Shown: positions 7,869 to 16,312, numbered from the stretch's first letter. The stretch: DNA of 64,000 nt from Cupriavidus sp. AU9028 (GCF_019795295.1 NZ_JAIMCG010000005.1:124001-188000), one strand, 5' to 3'. The notes: a model not told the origin generated them from the sequence alone. Program-made: numbers and translations.

Positions 7869-8747
7869 ATGGACACCAGTGGCATGGATATCAACGGCAT
7901 GGACATCGCGACATTGCAGCAGTGGATCGGCAGGACCGAGCAGGCCGAGGACGACATCACGGCCTATCCGGTCAAGGCCCTGGCCGCGACCCTGGACCAG
8001 GAGGCGCCCGCCGCGGCCAAGGGCGATCCGCTGGCGCCGCTGCGCCACTGGCTCTATTTCCTGCCGCTGCACCGGCGCTCGGATCTCGGCCCGGACGGCC
8101 ACGCCAGCCGTGGCGGCTTCCTGCCGCCGATACCGTTGCCCCGTCGCATGTGGGCGGGCGGCCGGCTCTCGTTCCACCAGCCCCTGCGTATTGGCGACAC
8201 CGCAACGAGGGAGTCGCGCATTCTTGACGTGCGGGCGAAAACCGGCCGCACTGGCGCGCTTGCCTTTGTCACTGTCGAGCATCGCTTCTCGGGCCCCGGC
8301 GGTCTGGCCTTGACCGAAGAGCACGACATCGTCTATCGCGAAAGCGCGGTGCCGGGCGCATCGATGCCCGATCCGGTCGCCGCGCCCACCGACGAGGAGT
8401 GGGTGCAGGAAGTGACGACCGACCCGGTACTGCTGTTTCGCTTTTCCGCGCTGACCTTCAACGGTCATCGCATCCACTACGACAAACCGTACGTCACCGA
8501 GGCCGAGCACTATCCGGACCTGATCCTGCACGGCCCGCTGCAGGCCATGTTGCTGGTGGACCTGGTGCGTGCCAACTTGCCGCAGGCCACCATCGCGCAT
8601 TTCTCGTTCCGCGGGGTACGCCCGACCTTCGTGCCGCAGCGCGTCTTCATCTGCGGCAAGCGCAACGAGGATGGCAAGTCCCTCTCCCTGTGGATTCGCC
8701 ACGAGGACGGCGCGCTGGCCATGTCGGCCAGCGCCGAATTGAACTGA
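7869..8747 (+). CDS. MaoC/FAS1-type hydratase; candidate itaconyl/mesaconyl-CoA hydratase
   Basis: A 292-residue double-hotdog protein resembling mesaconyl-C4-CoA (3-methylfumaryl-CoA) hydratases. The C-terminal hydratase signature is clear: FNGHRIHYDKPYVTEAEHYP with the catalytic Asp/His region, then LILHGPLQA. The N-terminal half is the degenerate MaoC_dehydrat_N-type fold (PLRHWLYFLPLHRRSDLGPDGH). In Pseudomonas itaconate operons such a protein (Ich) adds water to itaconyl-CoA to form citramalyl-CoA, the substrate of the lyase encoded just upstream. The ATG at 7869 was chosen; a second Met lies six codons on. It is co-directional with its neighbours (gaps of 111 and 30 bp). Confidence 0.8.
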   Translation: MDTSGMDINGMDIATLQQWIGRTEQAEDDITAYPVKALAATLDQEAPAAAKGDPLAPLRHWLYFLPLHRRSDLGPDGHASRGGFLPPIPLPRRMWAGGRLSFHQPLRIGDTATRESRILDVRAKTGRTGALAFVTVEHRFSGPGGLALTEEHDIVYRESAVPGASMPDPVAAPTDEEWVQEVTTDPVLLFRFSALTFNGHRIHYDKPYVTEAEHYPDLILHGPLQAMLLVDLVRANLPQATIAHFSFRGVRPTFVPQRVFICGKRNEDGKSLSLWIRHEDGALAMSASAELN

Positions 8748-8777
8748 TCGTCAGAGAACCGCCAGCTGGAGACCAAC

Positions 8778-9938
8778 GTGTTGAATCGAGTCGACGAGTA
8801 CCAGGAAATCCGCGAAGCCGTGCGCGATCTGTGTGGACAATTTCCTGCCGAGTATTTCCGCAAGATCGACGAGGAGCGCGGCTACCCCGAGGAATTCGTC
8901 AATGCACTGACCTCCGCCGGCTGGCTGGCCGCGCTGATTCCCGAGGAGTACGGCGGCTCCGGCCTGGGCCTGACCCAGGCCTCGGTGATCATGGAGGAGA
9001 TCAATCGCGCCGGCGGCAATTCCGGCGCGTGCCATGGCCAGATGTACAACATGGGCACGCTGCTGCGTCACGGCTCCGAGCAGCAGAAGCAGCAGTACCT
9101 GCCCAGCATCGCCAGCGGCGAACTGCGCCTGCAGTCGATGGCGGTGACCGAGCCCACCACGGGCACCGATACCACGAAGATCAAGACCACCGCGGTGCGG
9201 CAGGGCGACCGCTATATCGTCAATGGCCAGAAGGTGTGGATCTCACGGATCCAGCACTCCGACCTGATGATCCTGCTGGCGCGCACCACGCCACTGGCCG
9301 AATGCGCGAAGAAGTCGGAGGGGATGTCGATCTTCCTGGTAGACCTGCGCGAGGCGATCGGCCGCGGCCTGACGGTCCGGCCGATTCCCAACATGGTCAA
9401 CCACGAAACCAACGAGCTGTTCTTCGACAACCTGGAGGTGCCGGCCGAGAACCTGATCGGCGAGGAAGGCAAGGGCTTCAAGTACATCCTCGATGGACTG
9501 AACGCCGAGCGCACCCTCATTGCCGCGGAGTGCATCGGCGACGGCTACTGGTTCATCGACAAGGTGACGAAGTACGTCAACGAGCGCGTCGTGTTCGGCC
9601 GGCCCATCGGCCAGAACCAGGGCGTGCAGTTTCCGATCGCCCGGGCCTTCGTCAACATCGAGGCGGCCAGCCTGATGCGCTTCAAGGCCGCGGCCCTGTT
9701 CGACAGCCATCAGCCTTGCGGTGCGGAGGCCAACATGGCCAAGCTGCTGGCCGCCGACGCGTCGTGGGAAGCGGCCAACGCCTGCCTGCAGTATCACGGC
9801 GGCTTCGGCTTCGCCGCCGAGTACGACGTCGAGCGTAAATTCCGCGAGACGCGCCTGTATCAGGTGGCGCCGATTTCCACCAACCTGATCCTGTCGTACG
9901 TCGGCGAGCATCTGCTCGGGATGCCCCGGTCGTTCTGA
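8778..9938 (+). CDS. Acyl-CoA dehydrogenase (isovaleryl-type Glu position)
   Basis: A 386-residue FAD-dependent acyl-CoA dehydrogenase. It has the usual N-terminal helical domain, a beta domain beginning at MAVTEPTTGTDTT, and a C-terminal helical domain ending in HGGFGFAAEYDVERKF. The catalytic Glu usually found in a YEGT motif near the C-terminus is missing; by eye the aligned residue is Pro365 in RLYQVAPIST. Glu244 in LNAER instead aligns with the catalytic Glu of isovaleryl-CoA dehydrogenase (LDLER), so the enzyme may still be active. It is the last gene of the candidate itaconate cluster, where Pseudomonas operons also carry an acyl-CoA dehydrogenase. Substrate unknown. Confidence 0.88.
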   Translation: MLNRVDEYQEIREAVRDLCGQFPAEYFRKIDEERGYPEEFVNALTSAGWLAALIPEEYGGSGLGLTQASVIMEEINRAGGNSGACHGQMYNMGTLLRHGSEQQKQQYLPSIASGELRLQSMAVTEPTTGTDTTKIKTTAVRQGDRYIVNGQKVWISRIQHSDLMILLARTTPLAECAKKSEGMSIFLVDLREAIGRGLTVRPIPNMVNHETNELFFDNLEVPAENLIGEEGKGFKYILDGLNAERTLIAAECIGDGYWFIDKVTKYVNERVVFGRPIGQNQGVQFPIARAFVNIEAASLMRFKAAALFDSHQPCGAEANMAKLLAADASWEAANACLQYHGGFGFAAEYDVERKFRETRLYQVAPISTNLILSYVGEHLLGMPRSF

Positions 9939-9962
9939 CGGGCGCCGGTGCTCGGCTACCGC

Positions 9963-11021
9963 TTAGCCACCGTAAGCTGCCGGCAAGACGTCCTCGGGCT
10001 GGATGGAGGAGCGTTGCCCGAGGGCGTCGCCCCGCTCATCCAGGAAGTCCTGCGCGGCCTGCCGCCCCTCGTCGCGCAGGGTCTGGAAGAACGCCCACTC
10101 CGCGTTGTACTTGGAGGCATAGCCCAGCAGCGGCGTCGATTCGCTGGCGATGCGATGAAACCGCATTGCCGCCCAGCGCCCCGCTTCGGTATCCGGCGCC
10201 GGACTGGCTTCGCGCAGCATCGCCGCCATCCGCAATTCCTTGAACAGCGCCGCATTGAAGGCGATCTCGTTGATCCGGCTGGCCACGTCGCGCCCCACCA
10301 GCGGCGCATCGGCCCGGCTGACAGGGTTGATCTGCACGAGGATGGTGTCCAGCGCGGTGCTGCCCCTGATGAGCGGTGCCAGATTCGGGTTGCCGTGATA
10401 GCCGCCGTCCCAGTAAGGCTCTCCATCGATCTGCACGGCCTTGAACAGCGTGGGCAGGCAGGCCGAGGCGAGCAGGGCGTCGGGGTGTATCGAGCCATTG
10501 TCGAAGACGCGTTGGCCGCCGGTGCGCACGTGGGTGGCGGTGATGAAGACCCGCACCTTGCCGGTGGCCAGCGCGTCGAAGTCGATGCTGCTCGCGATCA
10601 ACTGCCGGAACGGCAGGAAAGTGGGGCCCTGCAGGTCGAAGGGGGTGACCATCCGCGCGGTAAAGTCCATCGCCGCCAATAGCGGCGAGGTGTCGGGACT
10701 CCAGCGGCCCAGCAGTACATCGAGCGGACCGCGGCGGAACGGCGTCACCGTTCCCATCCCGGCCAGCCCTTCCCAGAAACCGGCAAGGCGGGCGCGCGCC
10801 ACCGCCTTGTCGCCGTTGGACAGCGCACTGGCGGCGATCACGGCATTGATCGCCCCGGCCGAGCTTCCGCACACGCTGTCCACGATCAACCACGGTTCTT
10901 CCAGCAGGCGGTCAAGCACGCCCCAGACAAAGGCGCCGTGCGCGCCGCCGCCCTGCAGTGCGAGGTTCACTCGCACGGGTTCACCAGCTGGACCGGGGGC
11001 GGGGGATTTGGGGGGTGCCAT
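9963..11021 (-). CDS. Patatin-like phospholipase/esterase
   Basis: A 352-residue patatin-family serine hydrolase. The oxyanion loop GGGAHG is at residues 24-29, the nucleophile elbow GSSAG at 52-56 (Ser54), and the dyad Asp in YWDGG at Asp205. Such enzymes cleave acyl chains from phospholipids or related esters with a Ser-Asp dyad. No signal peptide is visible, so it probably acts in the cytosol or at the inner membrane. The ATG at 11019-11021 follows a GGAG ribosome site. It converges on the acyl-CoA dehydrogenase with a 24-bp gap. The physiological lipid is unknown. Confidence 0.88.
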   Translation of the reverse strand: MAPPKSPAPGPAGEPVRVNLALQGGGAHGAFVWGVLDRLLEEPWLIVDSVCGSSAGAINAVIAASALSNGDKAVARARLAGFWEGLAGMGTVTPFRRGPLDVLLGRWSPDTSPLLAAMDFTARMVTPFDLQGPTFLPFRQLIASSIDFDALATGKVRVFITATHVRTGGQRVFDNGSIHPDALLASACLPTLFKAVQIDGEPYWDGGYHGNPNLAPLIRGSTALDTILVQINPVSRADAPLVGRDVASRINEIAFNAALFKELRMAAMLREASPAPDTEAGRWAAMRFHRIASESTPLLGYASKYNAEWAFFQTLRDEGRQAAQDFLDERGDALGQRSSIQPEDVLPAAYGG

Positions 11022-11473
11022 GACGAGCTCCTTGAGGATTGCGCCGTGAGCCGGCGCGAAGGTGACGGTAAAGTTACGTGAGGGCCGTATTCCGCCCCTT
11101 GCAGAGGTATGACGCTCGCCTGCCAGGAAAATGCCCTTCGCCATCTCGCCCGACCGTGATCGATCCTGTGAGCACAGGTGACTCCGAAGCAGCGCCGGTT
11201 CCCGGCAGCAACGAATCCGCTGCGCCCCGCTGCGCGCTGTAAGGAACCGTAACACGCGCGCCTCACACGGCAATTGCGGTTCCAAATGAGAACAATTATC
11301 CTTTCGGTCTGCCGCGCCTACCGCCATCGAACACTCTCCAGGCGGGAAGCCGGTGTACGATGCCGCGGCCGTTCGTTTTCCAGCGAAGGCAGGGAAAGTG
11401 CAGTACGGGCAATCCCTTCCGCAACACAATACCGGCTCGTCGTCGGCCGGCCGCCGGCGGCGAGCAGAACACA
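11022..11473. other. Divergent intergenic region with Fur box
   Basis: 452 bp between the patatin gene and the PepSY gene. It contains the Fur box at 11284-11303 and no convincing gene. Short open frames here have poor starts and unlikely residue composition. Confidence 0.5.
11284..11303. promoter_or_regulatory. Fur box before the PepSY-DUF2271 operon
   Basis: AATGAGAACAATTATCCTT, preceded by one more A, matches the Fur pattern AATGAGAATGATTCTCATT at 15 of 19 positions. Its reverse complement contains GATAATTGTTCTCATT, a classic iron-box form. It lies 170 bp before the PepSY start, which suggests the whole operon is repressed when iron is plentiful. Confidence 0.7.
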
Positions 11474-12121
11474 ATGATCGATACACAACTGGGCACGGGT
11501 CAGCAGCGCCGGGCCTTCTGGCTCAAGCATCTGCATCAGTGGCACTGGATCAGTTCGGCGATCTGCCTGATCGGCATGCTGCTGTTCGCCATTACCGGCT
11601 TTACGCTGAACCATGCGGGCCAGATCGAAGGCAGCCCGCGCACCATTACCCGCTCGGCAGAGGCGCCGCCGGCGCTGGTGCAGGCGCTGCGCGAGCAGGC
11701 GCGAAGCGAGGCGGACGACGGCAAGGGTCCGGTGCCGGAGAACCTGGCGCAATGGCTGCGCGAGGCGCTTCGGATCGAGGTGCGCGGGCGCGAAGCGGAA
11801 TGGTCCGAGGACGAAATCTATGTCGCGCTGCCCCGTCCTGGCGGCGACGCCTGGGTCAGCATCGCGCTGGACAGCGGTGACGCGCAATATGAGCTGACCA
11901 CGCGCGGCTGGGTCTCCTACCTGAACGATCTGCACAAGGGCCGCAATACCGGCGCCGCGTGGAGCCTGTTCCTGGACGCATTCGCGTTCGCCTGCCTGGT
12001 GTTCTGCATCACCGGGCTGTTCTTGCTGAAAATGCATGCCGGCGCCCGCGTCGCCACCTGGCCGCTCGTCGGGCTCGGGCTGGTCGTGCCGCTGCTGCTG
12101 GCAATTCTGTTCATTCACTAA
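11474..12121 (+). CDS. PepSY-associated inner-membrane protein
   Basis: A 215-residue membrane protein with one hydrophobic helix near residues 20-45 (WISSAICLIGMLLFAITGF), a periplasmic region of about 110 residues rich in acidic residues, and two C-terminal helices (about 160-180 and 190-213). This is the compact PepSY-TM arrangement seen in proteins of ferric-siderophore reduction and other membrane electron transfer. Candidate haem-like or metal ligands are the His residues near the first helix (LKHLHQWHW). ATG 11474 was chosen because its N-terminal residues lead straight into that segment. It is first in a five-gene run behind a Fur box; the next gene follows after 11 bp. Confidence 0.82.
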   Translation: MIDTQLGTGQQRRAFWLKHLHQWHWISSAICLIGMLLFAITGFTLNHAGQIEGSPRTITRSAEAPPALVQALREQARSEADDGKGPVPENLAQWLREALRIEVRGREAEWSEDEIYVALPRPGGDAWVSIALDSGDAQYELTTRGWVSYLNDLHKGRNTGAAWSLFLDAFAFACLVFCITGLFLLKMHAGARVATWPLVGLGLVVPLLLAILFIH

Positions 12122-12132
12122 CGAGGTCGAAT

Positions 12133-12657
12133 ATGCGCCGTCTGCTTACCGTCACCCTGACCGGCATGGCCGCCGCGCCGTTCGCCGGCCCTGCCGTGGC
12201 GGCCGAGTTGAACGTCAAGGTGGAAATTCCGAAGCTCACCGTTGCCGAATATCACCGCCCCTATGTCGCCATGTGGGTCGAGCGTGCGGACCAGTCGCCT
12301 GCGACCACGCTGGCGGTGTGGTACGACGTCAAGCTCAAGGACGCGGAAGGCACCAAGTGGCTCAAGGACATGCGCCAGTGGTGGCGCAAGGCAGGGCGCG
12401 AGATGCAGATGCCGATGGATGGCGTCTCCGGCGCGACGCGTGCCCCCGGCGAGCATTCGGTGACCTTCACCGACGGCAAGGCGCCGCTGGGCAAGCTGCC
12501 CGCCGGTGATTATCAGCTGGTAGTCGAGGCGGCCCGCGAGGTCGGCGGCCGCGAACTGCTCAAGGTCCCGTTCAGCTGGCCGCCGCAGGGCACGAAGTCG
12601 GCGCAGGCGAAGGGCCAGCACGAGCTCGGCGCGGTGACGGTCAGCGTCAAGCCGTGA
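12133..12657 (+). CDS. DUF2271 periplasmic protein with flavinylation motif
   Basis: A 174-residue exported DUF2271 protein. The N-terminus has charged residues, a hydrophobic stretch and a likely AVA cleavage site near residues 21-23. DGVSGAT at 96-102 matches the D-x-x-S/T-G-A-T motif to which ApbE attaches FMN through the Thr, here Thr102 (codon 12436-12438). The apbE gene lies two genes downstream. The protein is therefore a good candidate for a covalently flavinylated periplasmic electron carrier. WWRKAG just before the motif is Trp-rich and may pack on the flavin. A GAGG ribosome site precedes the ATG. FMN attachment is inferred, not shown. Confidence 0.85.
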   Translation: MRRLLTVTLTGMAAAPFAGPAVAAELNVKVEIPKLTVAEYHRPYVAMWVERADQSPATTLAVWYDVKLKDAEGTKWLKDMRQWWRKAGREMQMPMDGVSGATRAPGEHSVTFTDGKAPLGKLPAGDYQLVVEAAREVGGRELLKVPFSWPPQGTKSAQAKGQHELGAVTVSVKP

Positions 12658-12744
12658 CGAGCGGATCGCCCGCCGCTGTCCGCAGATTCCATCCACGCAT
12701 CGCCGACCAGGCGCCGACCATCTTCCATTGAACAGGAGTTGTCC

Positions 12745-13569
12745 ATGAAATCCCCATCGCTTGGCGTCGCCGCCCGTCTGTCCGCGCTTGCCCTTGCCGC
12801 GCTGATGCCGCTCGCCGCCCACGCCCACCGTCAATGGCTGCTGCCGTCGGCGACCGTGCTGTCCGGCAGCGACCCCTGGGTGACCGTCGATGCCGCGGTG
12901 TCCAACGACCTGTTCTACTTCGAGCACGTCCCGCTGCGCCTGGACAACCTGAACGTGACCGGTCCGGACGGCGATGCGATCAAGGCCGAGAACCAGAGCA
13001 CGGGCCGGTATCGCAGCACCTTCGACGTGCACCTGTCCCAGCCGGGCACATACAAGCTGGCGGTGGTCAACAATGGGCTGTTCGCCAGCTGGAAGGAAAA
13101 CGGCAAGCCCAGGCGCTGGCGCGGCTCGCCGCAGGCCTTCGCCTCGGAGGTGCCAGCGAACGCGCAGGAACTGCAGGTGACGCAGGCCGATACCCGGCTG
13201 GAGACGTTCGTCACCGCCGGCAAGCCGACCGAGACGGTGCTGCGCACCACCGGCCGGGGCCTGGAACTGGCGCCCGAAACCCATCCGAACGACCTGTTCT
13301 CCGGTGAGCCGGCCAACTTCCGCCTGCTGCTGGACGGCAAGCCGGCGGCCAACGTGGAGATCGAGGTGGTGCCGGGCGGCAACCGCTATCGCGACCAGCT
13401 GGGCGAGATGAAGGTGAAGACCGACGCCAACGGCAAGTTCAGCATCAAGTGGCCCTCGCCCGGCATGTACTGGATCGAAGCGGAAGTCCGTGACGACAAG
13501 GTCAGCGTGCCGCAGGCCAAGTCGCGCCGTGCAGCCTACATGGCCACGTTCGAAGTCTTGCCGCAGTAA
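12745..13569 (+). CDS. DUF4198 periplasmic protein
   Basis: A 274-residue exported protein of the DUF4198 family, beta-rich and including proteins proposed to bind metals. The signal peptide covers about residues 1-27 ([13 protein letters not shown]). Cleavage after AHA would leave His28 as the mature N-terminus (HRQWLL), a common metal-binding arrangement. The C-terminal half ([22 protein letters not shown]) resembles an immunoglobulin-like fold. ATG 12745 is preferred over an in-frame TTG at 12739 because the AGGAG site at 12734-12738 abuts the TTG. It probably serves the same periplasmic redox or metal process as the DUF2271 protein upstream. Confidence 0.82.
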   Translation: MKSPSLGVAARLSALALAALMPLAAHAHRQWLLPSATVLSGSDPWVTVDAAVSNDLFYFEHVPLRLDNLNVTGPDGDAIKAENQSTGRYRSTFDVHLSQPGTYKLAVVNNGLFASWKENGKPRRWRGSPQAFASEVPANAQELQVTQADTRLETFVTAGKPTETVLRTTGRGLELAPETHPNDLFSGEPANFRLLLDGKPAANVEIEVVPGGNRYRDQLGEMKVKTDANGKFSIKWPSPGMYWIEAEVRDDKVSVPQAKSRRAAYMATFEVLPQ

Positions 13570-13583
13570 GGAGCGCTGGCTCG

Positions 13584-14678
13584 ATGCACTTGCAGTATGC
13601 ACAGCAACGCGGGCCGGCGCCTGCAGCCCTTGCCGCCGCATCGGCCAGGCGCCGCGTGCTGGTACCGCTGACTGCCGCCGCACCGGCGCGGCTGTCTGAG
13701 GCGGGCGTGCTGCTGCATGATCTGTCGGGCCACACGATGGGCACGACGTGGTCGGTACGGTGTCTGCTGTCGCCAGGTTTGCGGCCGGAGGCAATCGAGG
13801 CCGGCATCCAGGCCGTGCTGGACGAGGTCGTTGCGCAGATGAGCAACTGGCGCGACGACAGCGCCATCGGCCGCTATAACGGCGCTACGCCGGGCGACTG
13901 GATCGCCTTGCCGGCGGCGTGCCTGCAGGTGTTGCAGACCGCGCTGGCGGTGGCGCGCGACAGCGGCGGCGCCTATGACCCGACCGCGGCGGCGCTGGTC
14001 GATCTGTGGGGGTTCGGCCCTGCCGGCGCGGTTGCCGCTGCTCCGCAGGCCGCCGCAGTCGAACTGGCCCGCGGGCGATGCGGCTGGCGCAAGGTCGAGG
14101 TCGACAGCGAGGGCGGGCGGGCGTTACAGCCCGGTGGCCTGCAACTGGACTTGTGTGCGATCGCGAAGGGGCATGGCGTCGATGCCGTGTCGGCGTGGTT
14201 GCGCGCGAATGGCGTTGCGCACCATCTGGTCGAGGTGGGGGGCGAGCTGCGCGGCGAAGGACTCAAACCCGATGGCATGCCGTGGTGGGTCGAACTCGAG
14301 ACGCCACCGCTGGAGGCCGGACATGCCGTGTCACACGCGACCGTTTCGCTGCCGGGTCCGATCGCGCTGGCGGCGCACGGCATCGCCGTGGCGACTTCTG
14401 GCGACTATCGCCGCTATTTCCAGGATGGCGCACGGCGCCACTCCCATACCATCGATCCGCGCACCGGCTACCCGATCAGCCATGCGGTGGCGAGCGTGAC
14501 GGTCGTGCATCCGCAGTGCATGCTGGCCGACGCGCTTTCCACCGCGTTGACGGTCCTGGGACCGGAGGCGGGCATGCGCTTCGCCACCGAGCGCGCCATT
14601 GCCGCGCGGATGCTGCTGCGTACTCCGGACGGCTTCGTCGAACGGCTGTCGCCGGCCTTCGCCGCGATGCTGGCATGA
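13584..14678 (+). CDS. apbE: FAD:protein FMN transferase
   Basis: A 364-residue ApbE-family enzyme that moves FMN from FAD onto a Thr of a target protein, using Mg. Family motifs are present in order: TMGTTW (51-56), DLCAIAKG (189-196), VGGELR (218-223), ATSGDYRRYF (from about 270), HTIDPRTG (from 288) and the metal-binding ADALSTA (about 315-321). The nearest likely target is the DUF2271 protein two genes upstream. Oddly, residues 1-40 show no clear signal peptide or lipobox Cys, although most ApbE proteins work in the periplasm. Its stop overlaps the next start (ATGA), so the two are coupled. Confidence 0.92.
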   Translation: MHLQYAQQRGPAPAALAAASARRRVLVPLTAAAPARLSEAGVLLHDLSGHTMGTTWSVRCLLSPGLRPEAIEAGIQAVLDEVVAQMSNWRDDSAIGRYNGATPGDWIALPAACLQVLQTALAVARDSGGAYDPTAAALVDLWGFGPAGAVAAAPQAAAVELARGRCGWRKVEVDSEGGRALQPGGLQLDLCAIAKGHGVDAVSAWLRANGVAHHLVEVGGELRGEGLKPDGMPWWVELETPPLEAGHAVSHATVSLPGPIALAAHGIAVATSGDYRRYFQDGARRHSHTIDPRTGYPISHAVASVTVVHPQCMLADALSTALTVLGPEAGMRFATERAIAARMLLRTPDGFVERLSPAFAAMLA

Positions 14679-16312
14679 GCGGCCCCCGCATCTCCGTCGC
14701 CACCGCGCTGGCGGCGCTCGCCTTCGCTGGCGGTGTGGCGCTGGCTGTTGTCGTGCCGGAGCGCCTGGCCAGCGCGGGCGGCGTGACGCTCGCCTACGCG
14801 GGCTTCTGCGCCGGCATCGTCGATCTGCACCGCCGCAAGCGCCGCCGCGGTCCGTCGGCCATGCGCGCGGGGTCAGGCGACGATGCGTTGCTGGTCGCCT
14901 ATGCCAGCCAGACCGGTTTCGGCGAGCAGATCGCCGCCCGGACCGCCGATTCGCTGCAGCAGGCGGGCATTGCCGTCTCGCTGCAATCGTTCGCCGACCT
15001 GCAGCCCGCACACCTCGCCACTTGCCGGCGGGCGCTTTTCATCGTCAGTACCACCGGGGAAGGCGATGCCCCCGATAGCGCATCCGGGTTTGGGCGCAAG
15101 CTCGCGGCAGCGGCAAGGCTGGCGCAGGACCGCGAGCGCGGCCTGCCGGCGCTGCGCTATGGCGTGCTGGCATTGGGCGACAGCAGCTACGCCAACTATT
15201 GCGCGTTCGGCCATGCCGTCTCCGGCTGGCTGCAGCGCGAGCACGCGCAGCCGCTGTTCGATCTGGTCGAAGTCGACAACGGCGACCCCGGGGCGTTGCG
15301 CCATTGGCAGAATCATCTGTCGACACTGGCGGGGGGCACGCAGATCGCCGACTGGGAACGGCCTCGCTATGAACGCTGGCGGCTGGAATCGCGGCAGCTG
15401 GCAAATGCCGGCAGCGCCGGCGCCCCCGCTTTCCATTTGCGGCTGGTGCCGGCAGACAGCCGGACCGCGGACGATGGCGCGCTGTCATGGAGCGCAGGCG
15501 ATATCGCCGAGATCGGTCCGCGGCTCCCACCGCATGCGGTGCAGGCGCTGCTGCACGCGCTCGCGCTGGACGGCGACACGGCGGTGCAATGCGATGGCGC
15601 GCCGAGCACGCTGCGCGAGGCGCTGGCCACCCGGTTGCCGTTCACCGCGGCGCAGGCGCAGGCGATGCGAGGCGTCGCGCCCCAGGCGCTGGTCGATGCG
15701 CTGGCACCGCTGCCGCATCGCGAGTATTCGATTGCCTCGCTGCCGGCCGACGGCGCGATCGAACTGCTGGTGCGCCAGACCCGGCACGCCGATGGCGGGC
15801 TGGGAGTCGGCTCGGGCTGGCTGACCGAGTATGCGCAGCCGGGGCAGGACATTGCGCTGCGCGTGCGGGTCAATCGCGGCTTTCATCCGCCCGGCGACGA
15901 GCGCCCATTGATCCTTATCGGCAACGGCACGGGCATTGCCGGCCTGCGTGCCTTGCTCAAGGCGCGCGCGCAGGCGGGCCATCGGCGCAACTGGCTGCTG
16001 TTCGGCGAGCGCAGCGCCGCGACCGACGCGTTCTACGACGAGGAGTTGCGCCACTGGCAGGCGCAGGGCGTGCTAAGCCGGATCGACCGCACCTGGTCCC
16101 GCGATGGCGGCCAGTTGCGCTATGTGCAGGACGCGGTCAGGCAGGCGGGGGACACCGTACGCGAGTGGATCGCGGCGGGCGCCACCATCCAGGTCTGCGG
16201 CAGCCTGCAAGGCATGGCCAGCGGCGTCCATGAAGCGCTGGAAGCCGTGCTCGGCAGCGACGGGCTGGCCGCCCTCGCCGAGAGCGGCCGTTACCGTCGA
16301 GACGTCTATTGA
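14675..16312 (+). CDS. Membrane-anchored flavodoxin/NADPH-flavin reductase (CPR/CysJ-like)
   Basis: A 545-residue protein with two N-terminal hydrophobic segments (about 8-27 and 33-51) followed by a basic stretch HRRKRRRG, so the rest should be cytosolic. The flavodoxin part has VAYASQTGFGEQIA (FMN phosphate loop), STTGEGDAPD and LALGDSSY. The reductase part has HREYSIAS (FAD), GVGSGWLTEY and LILIGNGTGIAGLRA plus FGERSAATD (NADPH). It should take electrons from NADPH through FAD and FMN and pass them into the membrane. With the PepSY protein and the flavinylated DUF2271 carrier, this gives a plausible route to the periplasm. It resembles sulfite-reductase flavoprotein but stands outside any cys operon. 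Confidence 0.87.
   Translation: MSGPRISVATALAALAFAGGVALAVVVPERLASAGGVTLAYAGFCAGIVDLHRRKRRRGPSAMRAGSGDDALLVAYASQTGFGEQIAARTADSLQQAGIAVSLQSFADLQPAHLATCRRALFIVSTTGEGDAPDSASGFGRKLAAAARLAQDRERGLPALRYGVLALGDSSYANYCAFGHAVSGWLQREHAQPLFDLVEVDNGDPGALRHWQNHLSTLAGGTQIADWERPRYERWRLESRQLANAGSAGAPAFHLRLVPADSRTADDGALSWSAGDIAEIGPRLPPHAVQALLHALALDGDTAVQCDGAPSTLREALATRLPFTAAQAQAMRGVAPQALVDALAPLPHREYSIASLPADGAIELLVRQTRHADGGLGVGSGWLTEYAQPGQDIALRVRVNRGFHPPGDERPLILIGNGTGIAGLRALLKARAQAGHRRNWLLFGERSAATDAFYDEELRHWQAQGVLSRIDRTWSRDGGQLRYVQDAVRQAGDTVREWIAAGATIQVCGSLQGMASGVHEALEAVLGSDGLAALAESGRYRRDVY

Noticed and set aside
12118-13794. A 558-codon minus-strand frame opposite DUF2271, DUF4198 and part of apbE
   Set aside because: Composition is rich in His, Arg and Gln without motifs, and the plus strand holds three recognisable proteins with proper starts.
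14675-16312. Sulfite reductase flavoprotein CysJ
   Set aside because: It has an N-terminal membrane anchor, overlaps apbE and sits in a Fur-boxed redox cluster with no cys genes.
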